Source: an uncultured Flavobacteriales bacterium
GTDB taxonomy: Bacteria; Bacteroidota; Bacteroidia; Flavobacteriales; Weeksellaceae
Length of the DNA: 64,000 bases
Direction of reading: 5' to 3'
NCBI GenBank assembly: GCA_937973555.1
Contig: CALJKL010000079.1
Span: forward strand, 15,778 to 79,777
Below the pieces are notes generated by a model. The model worked only from the letters and a program-made list of their open reading frames with translations, was not told the DNA's origin and searched no databases. A program made the position numbers and the translations under genes. The first letter of the stretch is position 1. Every line of letters begins with the position of its first letter. This document shows, one piece after another, positions 18,157-25,430 of this stretch.

Positions 18157-18784
18157 TCTTTTTGCCTTTTGATTTTAAGTAATCGTTGATTTTTGAAAAA
18201 GGCCTGCTCCCAAAAAATCCTCTGTATACAGAAAATGGAGAAGGATGCGCAGATTTCAGGATAAAATGTTTGGAGGAATCTATGAGTTCCTCCTTTTTTT
18301 GGGCAAAAGCGCCCCACAAAACAAAAACCACATGCTCCTTCTTATCCGAAATTTCTTTGATGATAAAATCCGTAAACTTTTCCCAGCCCATATCTTTGTG
18401 TGAATTAGGTGAATGGGCTCTCACGGTAAGCGTTGCATTCAGCATCAATACCCCTTGTTGGGCCCAGACCTCCAATTCATTGCTGGTTTTATCAATGCCA
18501 AGGTCGTCTTTTAATTCTTTAAAAATATTTTTAAGCGAAGGCGGCGCACCTACTTGGTCTGAAACCGAAAAGCACAATCCATTGGCTTGCAAGTCTCCAT
18601 GATACGGATCTTGCCCTATGATGACCACTTCTATATCCTCAAAAGGAGTGAGTTCTAAAGCCCGAAAAATCTGTTCCTTTGGTGGAAAACATTTTGTACC
18701 GGCATATTCTTCCTTTACTTTTTGCCAAAGGTCTTTGAAATATACCGTGTTTTTAATTGGGGCTAGAACTTCCGTCCAGGTCAT
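18143..18784 (-). CDS. ung: Uracil-DNA glycosylase (family 1)
   Basis: Removes uracil from DNA as the first step of base-excision repair. The 213-residue protein has the water-activating loop GQDPYHG (catalytic Asp59), the uracil-binding FSVSDQVGAPPSLKN and LMLNATLTVR, and the minor-groove loop HPSPFSVYRG near the C-terminus. The length is normal for a bacterial Ung. The start ATG at 18784 lies 26 bases from a -7 element on the minus strand. The gene is divergent from mutS2, another DNA-maintenance gene. Confidence 0.95.
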   Translation of the reverse strand: MTWTEVLAPIKNTVYFKDLWQKVKEEYAGTKCFPPKEQIFRALELTPFEDIEVVIIGQDPYHGDLQANGLCFSVSDQVGAPPSLKNIFKELKDDLGIDKTSNELEVWAQQGVLMLNATLTVRAHSPNSHKDMGWEKFTDFIIKEISDKKEHVVFVLWGAFAQKKEELIDSSKHFILKSAHPSPFSVYRGFFGSRPFSKINDYLKSKGKKTIEW

Positions 18785-18809
18785 AATCTTTAGTTACTTA
18801 ATTTGAGCT

Positions 18810-18817
18810 CAAAAATA
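18810..18817 (-). promoter_or_regulatory. -7 element before ung
   Basis: TATTTTTG on the minus strand (TAnnTTTG) in the 83-base ung/mutS2 divergent gap. Confidence 0.45.
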
Positions 18818-18855
18818 ATAAATTTACTTATTATCACATTTTCAAATTATCTCAT

Positions 18856-18863
18856 TATTTTTG
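18856..18863 (+). promoter_or_regulatory. -7 element abutting the mutS2 start codon
   Basis: TATTTTTG (TAnnTTTG) ends five bases before the GTG at 18868. Initiation in this phylum is usually a few bases after the G, so the transcript would begin at or next to the start codon. Confidence 0.5.
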
Positions 18864-18867
18864 CACC

Positions 18868-21018
18868 GTGCAAGTAACTCAAGACAATTTACAGGAATTA
18901 GAATTCACGAAACTTTTGGCAGAGATTTCGCCTTTAGCATATTCTCCTAAAGTGGCCGAAAAAATTCTGCATCTTCAATTGATGCCATTGGAAGAAGCTG
19001 AAATTTCTCTTAAAAAAACTGCTGAATTTCTTTCTTCTTACGAGAGTGAAAATGCCATTCCTTTTGGCGAATACGAAGACATAGAAGCCGAACTGAAGGT
19101 GATGCACATTGAGAATTTCAGGCTCGAAAATGCGGCTTTCATCCGGATAAAAAACCTTACAGAGCAAATCGGGAAACTGCAATCTTTCTTTCCCAAAATG
19201 CCCGAAATTTTTCCAATTCTTGGAGACGAATCTCAAAATGTATTTTTCCGAAAAGAAATCATCGATATGGTGGATAAGGTCTTCAACCGTTTTGGGGAAG
19301 TGAAAAGTGAAGCATCCCCTGCATTGAAAACTTTGAGAACCGAAATTCAGCATGCCAAAAAACACATTCAGGAAAATTTCAGCAAAACTCTTTCGCACTT
19401 GTCGTCCACAGATTTTTTGGACGACATAAAAGAAAGTATTATTGACGACCAAAGGGTTTTAGCAGTAAAATCGGGATTCAAAAAAAGGATTCCAGGGAGA
19501 ATTCTGGGGGTTTCCAAAACGGGTTCTATTACCTATATTCAACCGGAAAGTGTCGTAAAACATCAGTTCAAACTTCGTGAATCTGAAGAAGAAGAGAAAA
19601 AGGAAGTCGACAGAATTTTACGAAAACTCACCGCAGAAATTGCCCTTTTTCAACCAGAGTTAGAACAGTATCAAGAATATATTTTCGATTTGGACATTAC
19701 CCGCGCCAAGGCAAAATTTGCCCATAAGATAGGTGGGGTGCTCCCGAAAATCAACAGACACAAAACCATGAGGCTGGTGAATGCCTACCATCCTCTTCTA
19801 TTGTTGCAAAACAAAGCCGAAAACAAAGAGATTTATCCTCAGACGTTATCGCTTACTGAACATAATCGCATAATCTGTATTTCAGGACCCAATGCGGGCG
19901 GGAAATCCATCACTTTGAAAACTGTGGGACTGCTTCAATTGATGCTGCAAAGTGGAATTTTGGTGCCGGTGCATCCAAAATCTGAAATGTTTTTCTTTGA
20001 GAAAATAAGAACCGATATTGGAGACAACCAATCCATAGAAAACCATCTTTCCACGTATTCTTCAAGGCTCAGAAAAATGTCAGGCATTATCCGTGAAGCC
20101 GATGAAAACACCTTGCTGCTCATTGATGAATTCGGAACGGGGTCTGACCCTGAATTGGGAGGCGCCTTGGCAGAAGCCTTTTTAGAATTTTTCTACGAAA
20201 AGAAATCTTTCGCCATCATTACCACCCACTACACCAACATAAAACTGGTGGTAGAACAATTGCCGAATGCTCAAAATGCAGCCATGCTTTTTGATGAACA
20301 TTCTTTGGAACCTTTGTATAAATTGGAAGTAGGACAAGCTGGAAGTTCTTTCACGTTTGAAGTGGCAGAAAAAAATAAAATTCCGCGTTTTATCATCAAA
20401 AATGCGAGAGAGAAAGTGGAAAAAGACATTATAAATCTGGACAAAACGATTGTAAAATTGCAGCAAGAAAAATATGAGGTGGAGAAACTGAAATCTGATT
20501 TGGTGGAGAAAAAAGAAAGCGTGGAAGACAAGCGCGACAACCTCCAAAAACTGAATGATCAACTCCAACAAAAATTGTATAATTTCCAAAAACTCTACGA
20601 AGAAGAACACCGCAAACTGCAATTCGGGAATAAGATAGAAGGCTTTATAGATGGTTACCTGAAAGGCAAATCCAGAAAAGATATCGTAAAGGATTTCGTG
20701 AAAATCTTAGAGCAAGAGAAATTCAGGAAAATAGGTTCAGACAAAACAGAATCCGAAAAACTGAAAGTCACCAAGCGTAAGGTAGAACAACAACTGAAAA
20801 AGGAAAACATCCAAGAACAGATTACCGAAACCAACGAAAAACTGGAAGAAAAACGCCAGAAAGAACGTGCCGTTTGGATGAAGGTGGGGCAAAGGGTACG
20901 CATTGCCGGAAGCGCCTCTGTAGGCACCATAGAGCAACTTCACAAAAACGGAAAGGTGACGGTTAATTACGGAATTTTCAAGACCCAAATTGACGGGAGT
21001 GAACTGGAGAGGATTTAA
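18868..21018 (+). CDS. mutS2: MutS2-family ATPase without Smr domain
   Basis: A 716-residue MutS2-type ATPase. In other bacteria MutS2 limits recombination or rescues collided ribosomes. The N-terminal lever/core region runs to about 320. Walker A is GPNAGGKS (about 340-347) and Walker B is LLLIDEFGTGSDP. A long charged coiled coil (about 515-610) follows, and the protein ends in a KOW/SH3-like segment (VGQRVRIAGSASVGTI). The C-terminal Smr nuclease domain of canonical MutS2 (about 780 aa) is absent. The start is GTG; no ATG occurs until residue 39, and the N-terminal VTQDNLQELEF fits homologues. It is convergent with the HD gene, with only a 6-base gap. Confidence 0.9.
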   Translation: MQVTQDNLQELEFTKLLAEISPLAYSPKVAEKILHLQLMPLEEAEISLKKTAEFLSSYESENAIPFGEYEDIEAELKVMHIENFRLENAAFIRIKNLTEQIGKLQSFFPKMPEIFPILGDESQNVFFRKEIIDMVDKVFNRFGEVKSEASPALKTLRTEIQHAKKHIQENFSKTLSHLSSTDFLDDIKESIIDDQRVLAVKSGFKKRIPGRILGVSKTGSITYIQPESVVKHQFKLRESEEEEKKEVDRILRKLTAEIALFQPELEQYQEYIFDLDITRAKAKFAHKIGGVLPKINRHKTMRLVNAYHPLLLLQNKAENKEIYPQTLSLTEHNRIICISGPNAGGKSITLKTVGLLQLMLQSGILVPVHPKSEMFFFEKIRTDIGDNQSIENHLSTYSSRLRKMSGIIREADENTLLLIDEFGTGSDPELGGALAEAFLEFFYEKKSFAIITTHYTNIKLVVEQLPNAQNAAMLFDEHSLEPLYKLEVGQAGSSFTFEVAEKNKIPRFIIKNAREKVEKDIINLDKTIVKLQQEKYEVEKLKSDLVEKKESVEDKRDNLQKLNDQLQQKLYNFQKLYEEEHRKLQFGNKIEGFIDGYLKGKSRKDIVKDFVKILEQEKFRKIGSDKTESEKLKVTKRKVEQQLKKENIQEQITETNEKLEEKRQKERAVWMKVGQRVRIAGSASVGTIEQLHKNGKVTVNYGIFKTQIDGSELERI

Positions 21019-21024
21019 TAAATT

Positions 21025-21612
21025 CTACAACAATTTTCCTTCATCAAAAGCCTTTTGCATCAATACATCAAAACTGTGTGCCATTTGCTCGGAAGCCATT
21101 TCTATTTTTCCTCTCAATAGATGTCTTACCCTTTCTAAAGTAACTTCGGCCTCTGTCCAGCTTGTACCATTGTTATGACAGTTTAGCGTAAAAGGAATCA
21201 TGCGGTCTACGGCATTGGCAAAGATGGCCTCTTCTGTTTCTCCGGCTTCAAACTCTAGCCAAAGATTCATCATTTCACTGCTCAATGGCTCAGACAAAAT
21301 CCCGAAAATCCTTTTGGCAGACGCCAATTCTCTTTCAAATTTATCTTCGTGTGCTTTTTCATCATAAAAGAAGGTATCCCCGGCATCTATTTCTACAATA
21401 TCATGAATGGAAAGCATCTTAAGGACTTTCCCCAAATCTATTTTTTCTTTATTGCGGGCATAGGGATAAAGAACTTGGGCAAAAACAACTACCTGCCAAG
21501 AGTGTTCGGCGGTGTTTTCTCTTCGGGAATCATCAAGGTTAAAATTTCTACGGTTGATATTCTTGAGGGCGTCAACAGCCAAAATGAATTCGATTTCTTT
21601 TTCGAGGAACAT
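21025..21612 (-). CDS. HD-domain hydrolase (YfbR-like nucleotidase family)
   Basis: A 195-residue metal-dependent phosphohydrolase. The HD metal ligands are visible as H37 in NTAEHSWQV, H70-D71 in LSIHDIVEIDAGD, and D136 in NAVDRMIP. This spacing is typical of the small YfbR/5'-deoxynucleotidase-like HD proteins. The ATG at 21612 is preferred over a frame opening with TTG at 21666, whose extra 18 residues have no family match that I recognise. It ends 6 bases from the mutS2 stop, with no terminator between them. The exact substrate is unknown. Confidence 0.82.
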   Translation of the reverse strand: MFLEKEIEFILAVDALKNINRRNFNLDDSRRENTAEHSWQVVVFAQVLYPYARNKEKIDLGKVLKMLSIHDIVEIDAGDTFFYDEKAHEDKFERELASAKRIFGILSEPLSSEMMNLWLEFEAGETEEAIFANAVDRMIPFTLNCHNNGTSWTEAEVTLERVRHLLRGKIEMASEQMAHSFDVLMQKAFDEGKLL

Positions 21613-21705
21613 GAAGTACAATTTTGAAGGCAAATTTAGTTTAAAAAAAACAAACGGTTCTTTCAATAATTAATTATTGAATTCTGACAAAAGTCATTGA
21701 CCTTG

Positions 21706-21750
21706 TGTAATGTATGTTACAAAATACCAATAATCTTGAACCTATATTTG
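21706..21750 (+). promoter_or_regulatory. Crp/Fnr-type operator and promoter of the SQR-like gene
   Basis: The palindrome TGTAATGTATGTTACA (21706-21721, centre 21713.5) lies ahead of TATATTTG (21743-21750), a full TAnnTTTG match. No -33 TTG is present. The centre is 36.5 bases from the last G of the -7 element, near -41 relative to the predicted start, which is the class II activator position. The same arrangement precedes the gene that starts at 24777. Confidence 0.65.
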
Positions 21751-21794
21751 TAGTATAGAGTTCACTCTTAGTTAACAAAAAAAAACAAAAAAAT

Positions 21795-22994
21795 ATGAAA
21801 ATTTTAGTAGTGGGTGGAAACTTTGCTGGCTCTACTGCCGCAATGGAACTCAAAAGAAAACTGAAAGACCAAGCCGAGGTAACACTAATAGACCGTAATG
21901 AAAACTTTGTATACATCCCATCATTGATTTGGGTGCCTATCAAAAGAAGAGAAGTAAGTGAAATCATCATTCCAAGAAAACAAGTTTTGGAAAAAAGAGG
22001 GGTGAAATTTGTACAAGATACTGCCCTAAAAGTAGAACCGGATGAAAACAAAGTATACTGCGAAAATGGAGAGTATGAATATGACCACCTCATCATTGCT
22101 ACAGGCCCGAAAGTAAACTTTGATATTGCTCCGGGCATTAAAGAAAATGCATGCTACATTGGTACGCCTCCGGGAGCGATGCATACCCGTGAAAAACTAG
22201 AAGAATTCAAGAAAAACCCTGGACCTATCGTAATTGGGGCGACCCAAAATGCGGGTTGTATGGGGGCTGCATATGAATTTTTATTCAACATTGAAAAATG
22301 GCTCAGAGAACAAAACATCCGTAAAAAGGTAGATTTATATTGGGTAACTCCAGAGCCTTTCTTGGGTCATTTTGGTATTGAAGGAATGCCATTGGGTGAA
22401 GGTATGTTGAAAAAATTCATGCAAATGTTCAACATCAAATACAGAACTAGTGTTGGAATAAAAGAAGTTTTGAAAGACAAAGTAATCCTTTCTACAGGAG
22501 AAGAAATTCAGTCTAATTTCACCATGCTGATGCCTCCTTTCATAGGGGTAGATTTTGTGGCGAATTCTCCAAAACTGGAAACGCCTCCTAATAACTTTAT
22601 CCCAATATTGCCAACTTACAGACACCAAACCATCAACAACATTTGGGGTGCTGGATTAGCAGTAGATGTAAAACCACCTTTCACTGGAACAGAAGTTCCT
22701 TTCACGATTCCTAAAACAGGTTACCCAAGTGATGAAACCGGAAAAATAGTAGCCGAGAATATCATTAGAACCATTCAGGGAAAAACAAAATTGGTAGAAA
22801 AACCTTGGGGTAAAATTACAGGATTGTGTATTATGGACGCTGGTAAAAAAGAAGTGATCATTTTCAGTGATACGCTTTTCAAACCAAGAAAAATAGCCAT
22901 TATGTTACCAAATGTATTTTATGATATCAATAAAATCATTCTGGAAAAATACTTCCTTTGGAAATTGAGAAATGGGTATTCTTTTTTACCATAA
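21795..22994 (+). CDS. Sulfide:quinone oxidoreductase-like flavoprotein
   Basis: A 399-residue FAD protein of the sulfide:quinone reductase family, which oxidises sulfide to polysulfide and reduces quinone at the membrane. The dinucleotide motif is VVGGNFAGSTAA (5-16); the second FAD motif is HLIIATGPK (98-106). Cysteines C120 (ENACYIG), C155 (NAGCMGAAYEF) and C345 (LCIMDAG) have the spacing of the three redox cysteines of characterised SQRs. The hydrophobic/aromatic C-terminus (LEKYFLWKLRNGYSFLP) fits membrane docking. It has its own Fnr-type promoter and terminator and faces the CoA-disulfide reductase/rhodanese gene. Another NADH-dehydrogenase-type flavoprotein is possible but would not need the cysteine triad. 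Confidence 0.82.
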   Translation: MKILVVGGNFAGSTAAMELKRKLKDQAEVTLIDRNENFVYIPSLIWVPIKRREVSEIIIPRKQVLEKRGVKFVQDTALKVEPDENKVYCENGEYEYDHLIIATGPKVNFDIAPGIKENACYIGTPPGAMHTREKLEEFKKNPGPIVIGATQNAGCMGAAYEFLFNIEKWLREQNIRKKVDLYWVTPEPFLGHFGIEGMPLGEGMLKKFMQMFNIKYRTSVGIKEVLKDKVILSTGEEIQSNFTMLMPPFIGVDFVANSPKLETPPNNFIPILPTYRHQTINNIWGAGLAVDVKPPFTGTEVPFTIPKTGYPSDETGKIVAENIIRTIQGKTKLVEKPWGKITGLCIMDAGKKEVIIFSDTLFKPRKIAIMLPNVFYDINKIILEKYFLWKLRNGYSFLP

Positions 22995-23040
22995 TAAATT
23001 GATTCATATTTTTTAACAACCATAATTTGTGTTTTTAAGA

Positions 23041-23069
23041 AAATCCCTGCCATTTTTGGTAGGGATTTT
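23041..23069 (+). terminator. Intrinsic terminator after the SQR-like gene
   Basis: Stem AAATCCCTGCC/GGTAGGGATTT with an ATTTTT loop is followed by a T-rich run, 46 bases past the stop at 22994. Confidence 0.8.
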
Positions 23070-23082
23070 ATTTTTGAAAAAA

Positions 23083-23117
23083 TCCAATAAAAAAACTCCC
23101 AAAAAAATTGGGAGTTT
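23083..23117 (-). terminator. Intrinsic terminator after the CoA-disulfide reductase/rhodanese gene
   Basis: Stem AAACTCCCAA/TTGGGAGTTT (23093-23102, 23108-23117) with an A-run on the left, read as a U-run by the minus-strand transcript that ends at 23137. Confidence 0.8.
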
Positions 23118-23136
23118 CGTTAACAAAAAACTATTA

Positions 23137-24777
23137 CTATGATTGAACTTTAGACCAAAGGTTATACCCTCCGTTTAAGTTCACGGCTTTGAACCCGTTG
23201 TTTCTCATAATTCTGTTCGCCAAATATCCGCGAAGACCTACCTGGCAATAAATGGCATATACTTTATTATTATCCAAATGCTGTAGATTATCTCTTAGGT
23301 CATCTACATTAATATTAACTGCTCCTTCAATATGTCCGCCTTCAAATTCTTTGGAAGTTCTGACATCCAAAATCACCGCTTCATTTTCTTTGACAAAAGT
23401 CCAAAAATCATCATAATTCACCATTTCCAGGTTTCCATTCAGAATATTTTCGGCAGCATATCCAGCAATATTTACCGGGTCTTTCGCAGAATTGAAAGGA
23501 GGTGCATAAGTAATTTCTATTTCGGGCAGATCAAAAACGGTAAGATTACCTTTGATAGCGGTAGCAATAACGTCTATTCTTTTATCAACGCCTTGCTCTC
23601 CCACGGCTTGTGCTCCGAAGATTTTGCCCTGTTCATCAAAAATCAACTTCAAAACCATATTTTTAGCTCCAGGATAATAGCCCGCATGATGACCACGGGT
23701 AACAATGGCTGTTTTGTAAGGAATATTGTTTCTTTTCAGGAACTTCTCGTTGAGTCCTGTAGAAGCTACAGAAAGTTCGAAAAATTTCAAAATAGAAGAA
23801 CCTAAGCTTCCGCTATATTGATACTTGTTGCCCAATACGATATTATCTGCCACCAATCTTCCTTGTCTGTTCGCCGGCCATGCCAAAGGAATCAATACTT
23901 TTTTGTGGTGAATAAAATGCTCTACTTCTATGGCGTCTCCCACTGCATAAATGTCAGGATGCGAAGTTTGCAGATATTCATTCACCAAAATTCCTCCGGT
24001 TTCACCGATAGCCAATCCGGCATCTTTTGCCAGTTTGGTTTCAGGCTTTACCCCGATCGCCAAAATCACTGCATCGGTTTCTAATGAAGTACCGTTATTC
24101 AGAAATACCTCGATAGTATTTCCTTTATCATTGAATTTTTGAACGCCAACATTTAATAAAAGATCAAGGCCTTTTTGTGCGGCTTTTTCATGAACAAAAC
24201 TGGCAATATCAAAATCTACCGGTGCCATCACCTGATTTCCCAACTCAATCAATTTTACTTTTTTACCAGATTCTATTAAGTTTTCTGCAACTTCAAGTCC
24301 GATAAAACCACCACCTACCACAACAAAGCTTTCTGCTTTTGCGGTTTTCTCAATGATTTTATCCATATCCGGGATGTTTCTTAAAGTATAGATTTTATCA
24401 GAATCAATCCCTTCGAAAGGTGGTCTTATAGGCTCTGCACCTGGTGAAAGTAAAAGCTTGTCAAAAGTTTCGGCATATAATTCTTCTGTTTGGAGATTTT
24501 TAACGCTTATTTTTTTTTCTTTAGGATCTACAGACAAAACTTCCGAAAACACTCTTACATCTAGATTATATCTTTCTTTAAGGCTTTCTGGCGTTTGCAA
24601 TAAAAGAGCATCTCGTTTATCAATTGTTCCGCTGATGTGATAAGGTAAACCACAATTGGCAAAACTTACAAACTGTCCTTTTTCGAATATAATAACTTCA
24701 TTTTCTTCTGATAATCTTCTCAGTCTCGTTGCGGCAGTAGCCCCTCCGGCAACTCCTCCTACAATAAGTATTTTCAT
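23137..24777 (-). CDS. CoA-disulfide reductase-like flavoprotein fused to a rhodanese domain
   Basis: A 546-residue fusion. Residues 1-440 form a pyridine-nucleotide-disulfide oxidoreductase with ILIVGGVAGGATAATRLRR at the N-terminus. The single redox cysteine C42 (FANCGLPYH) is the hallmark of CoA-disulfide and NADH-peroxidase type enzymes. The NAD motif is VVGGGFIGLEVAE and the FAD motif IYAVGDAIEV. Residues 455-546 are a rhodanese domain with the active loop CQVGLR (C511). Such fusions reduce polysulfide, persulfides or CoA-persulfide. The ATG at 24777 is chosen over a TTG two codons upstream. The gene converges on the SQR-like gene and has a matching Fnr-type operator, so a joint role in sulfur handling is inferred. 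Confidence 0.88.
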   Translation of the reverse strand: MKILIVGGVAGGATAATRLRRLSEENEVIIFEKGQFVSFANCGLPYHISGTIDKRDALLLQTPESLKERYNLDVRVFSEVLSVDPKEKKISVKNLQTEELYAETFDKLLLSPGAEPIRPPFEGIDSDKIYTLRNIPDMDKIIEKTAKAESFVVVGGGFIGLEVAENLIESGKKVKLIELGNQVMAPVDFDIASFVHEKAAQKGLDLLLNVGVQKFNDKGNTIEVFLNNGTSLETDAVILAIGVKPETKLAKDAGLAIGETGGILVNEYLQTSHPDIYAVGDAIEVEHFIHHKKVLIPLAWPANRQGRLVADNIVLGNKYQYSGSLGSSILKFFELSVASTGLNEKFLKRNNIPYKTAIVTRGHHAGYYPGAKNMVLKLIFDEQGKIFGAQAVGEQGVDKRIDVIATAIKGNLTVFDLPEIEITYAPPFNSAKDPVNIAGYAAENILNGNLEMVNYDDFWTFVKENEAVILDVRTSKEFEGGHIEGAVNINVDDLRDNLQHLDNNKVYAIYCQVGLRGYLANRIMRNNGFKAVNLNGGYNLWSKVQS

Positions 24778-24800
24778 AATCAATAAATCAATGTATGTTG

Positions 24801-24845
24801 CAAAATTACCCTCTCAATTTCTTAATTTCAGTAACAGATGTTACA
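24801..24845 (-). promoter_or_regulatory. Crp/Fnr-type operator and promoter of the CoA-disulfide reductase/rhodanese gene
   Basis: On the minus strand the near-palindrome TGTAACATCTGTTACT (24830-24845, centre 24837.5) precedes TAATTTTG (24801-24808). The distance from centre to the last G is 36.5 bases, identical to the site at 21706. A 17-base word at 24790-24806, overlapping the start region, repeats 21709-21725 with one mismatch. The remaining gap up to PadR holds a second promoter and nothing else recognised. Confidence 0.65.
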
Positions 24846-24941
24846 GTTTAATACTTTTATTTGAAATTAAACCCAAACGTGTTTAAATTTTTAATACTGA
24901 TTATCAATGATTTACAAATTAATTTAAAATTTTTACACTAC

Positions 24942-24979
24942 TTTGTATTGCATAATACTAGAATAAATATATATCTTTG
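24942..24979 (+). promoter_or_regulatory. Promoter of padR-pspC with overlapping inverted repeat
   Basis: TTG at 24948-24950 and TATCTTTG at 24972-24979 are 21 bases apart, a good Bacteroidota -33/-7 pair. The arms TATTGCA (24946-24952) and TGCAATA (24978-24984) overlap both boxes, a layout that would suit autorepression by PadR. The leader to the padR ATG is about 108 bases with no ORF recognised. Confidence 0.5.
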
Positions 24980-25091
24980 CAATATAAAATAAGAATGAGG
25001 TAATTTCGGACGCGAAAGAAGTTTACTTTTATTTCAAAAAACTGATTAATTTAAAATCAATTCTGTTAAACAATAATAAAAACAAAAACAG

Positions 25092-25421
25092 ATGAACACA
25101 GAAAATACCAAAGCGCAAATGCGAAAAGGAATACTGGAATTCTGCATTTTGAGTCTTATCAATAATAAAGAAATGTACGTTTCTGACCTGATAGAAGAAC
25201 TCAAAAATGGAAAACTGGATGTGGTAGAAGGCACCCTCTACCCGCTCCTTACCAGACTGAAAAATGGAGAATTTCTTGCCTACAGATGGGAAGAATCTAC
25301 CAGCGGACCTCCAAGAAAATACTACCAAATCACCGAAAAAGGCAAAACCTTTTTGTCTGAACTGCAAAACACTTGGAGTGAACTGACACAATCTGTAAAC
25401 CAAATCACCAACCATTCATAA
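25092..25421 (+). CDS. PadR-family transcriptional regulator
   Basis: A 109-residue winged-helix protein of the short PadR type. It opens with the family signature MRKGILEFCILSLINNKEMYV, broken here as residues 10-19 MRKGILEFCI and onward. It has the recognition-helix region VVEGTLYPLLTRLKNGE and the wing segment GPPRKYYQITEKGK. It sits 9 bases before the PspC-domain gene. This pairing of a PadR regulator with a membrane stress protein is common in Bacteroidota and suggests that PadR represses its own operon. The inducing signal is unknown. Confidence 0.9.
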   Translation: MNTENTKAQMRKGILEFCILSLINNKEMYVSDLIEELKNGKLDVVEGTLYPLLTRLKNGEFLAYRWEESTSGPPRKYYQITEKGKTFLSELQNTWSELTQSVNQITNHS

Positions 25422-25430
25422 AACTAAACT

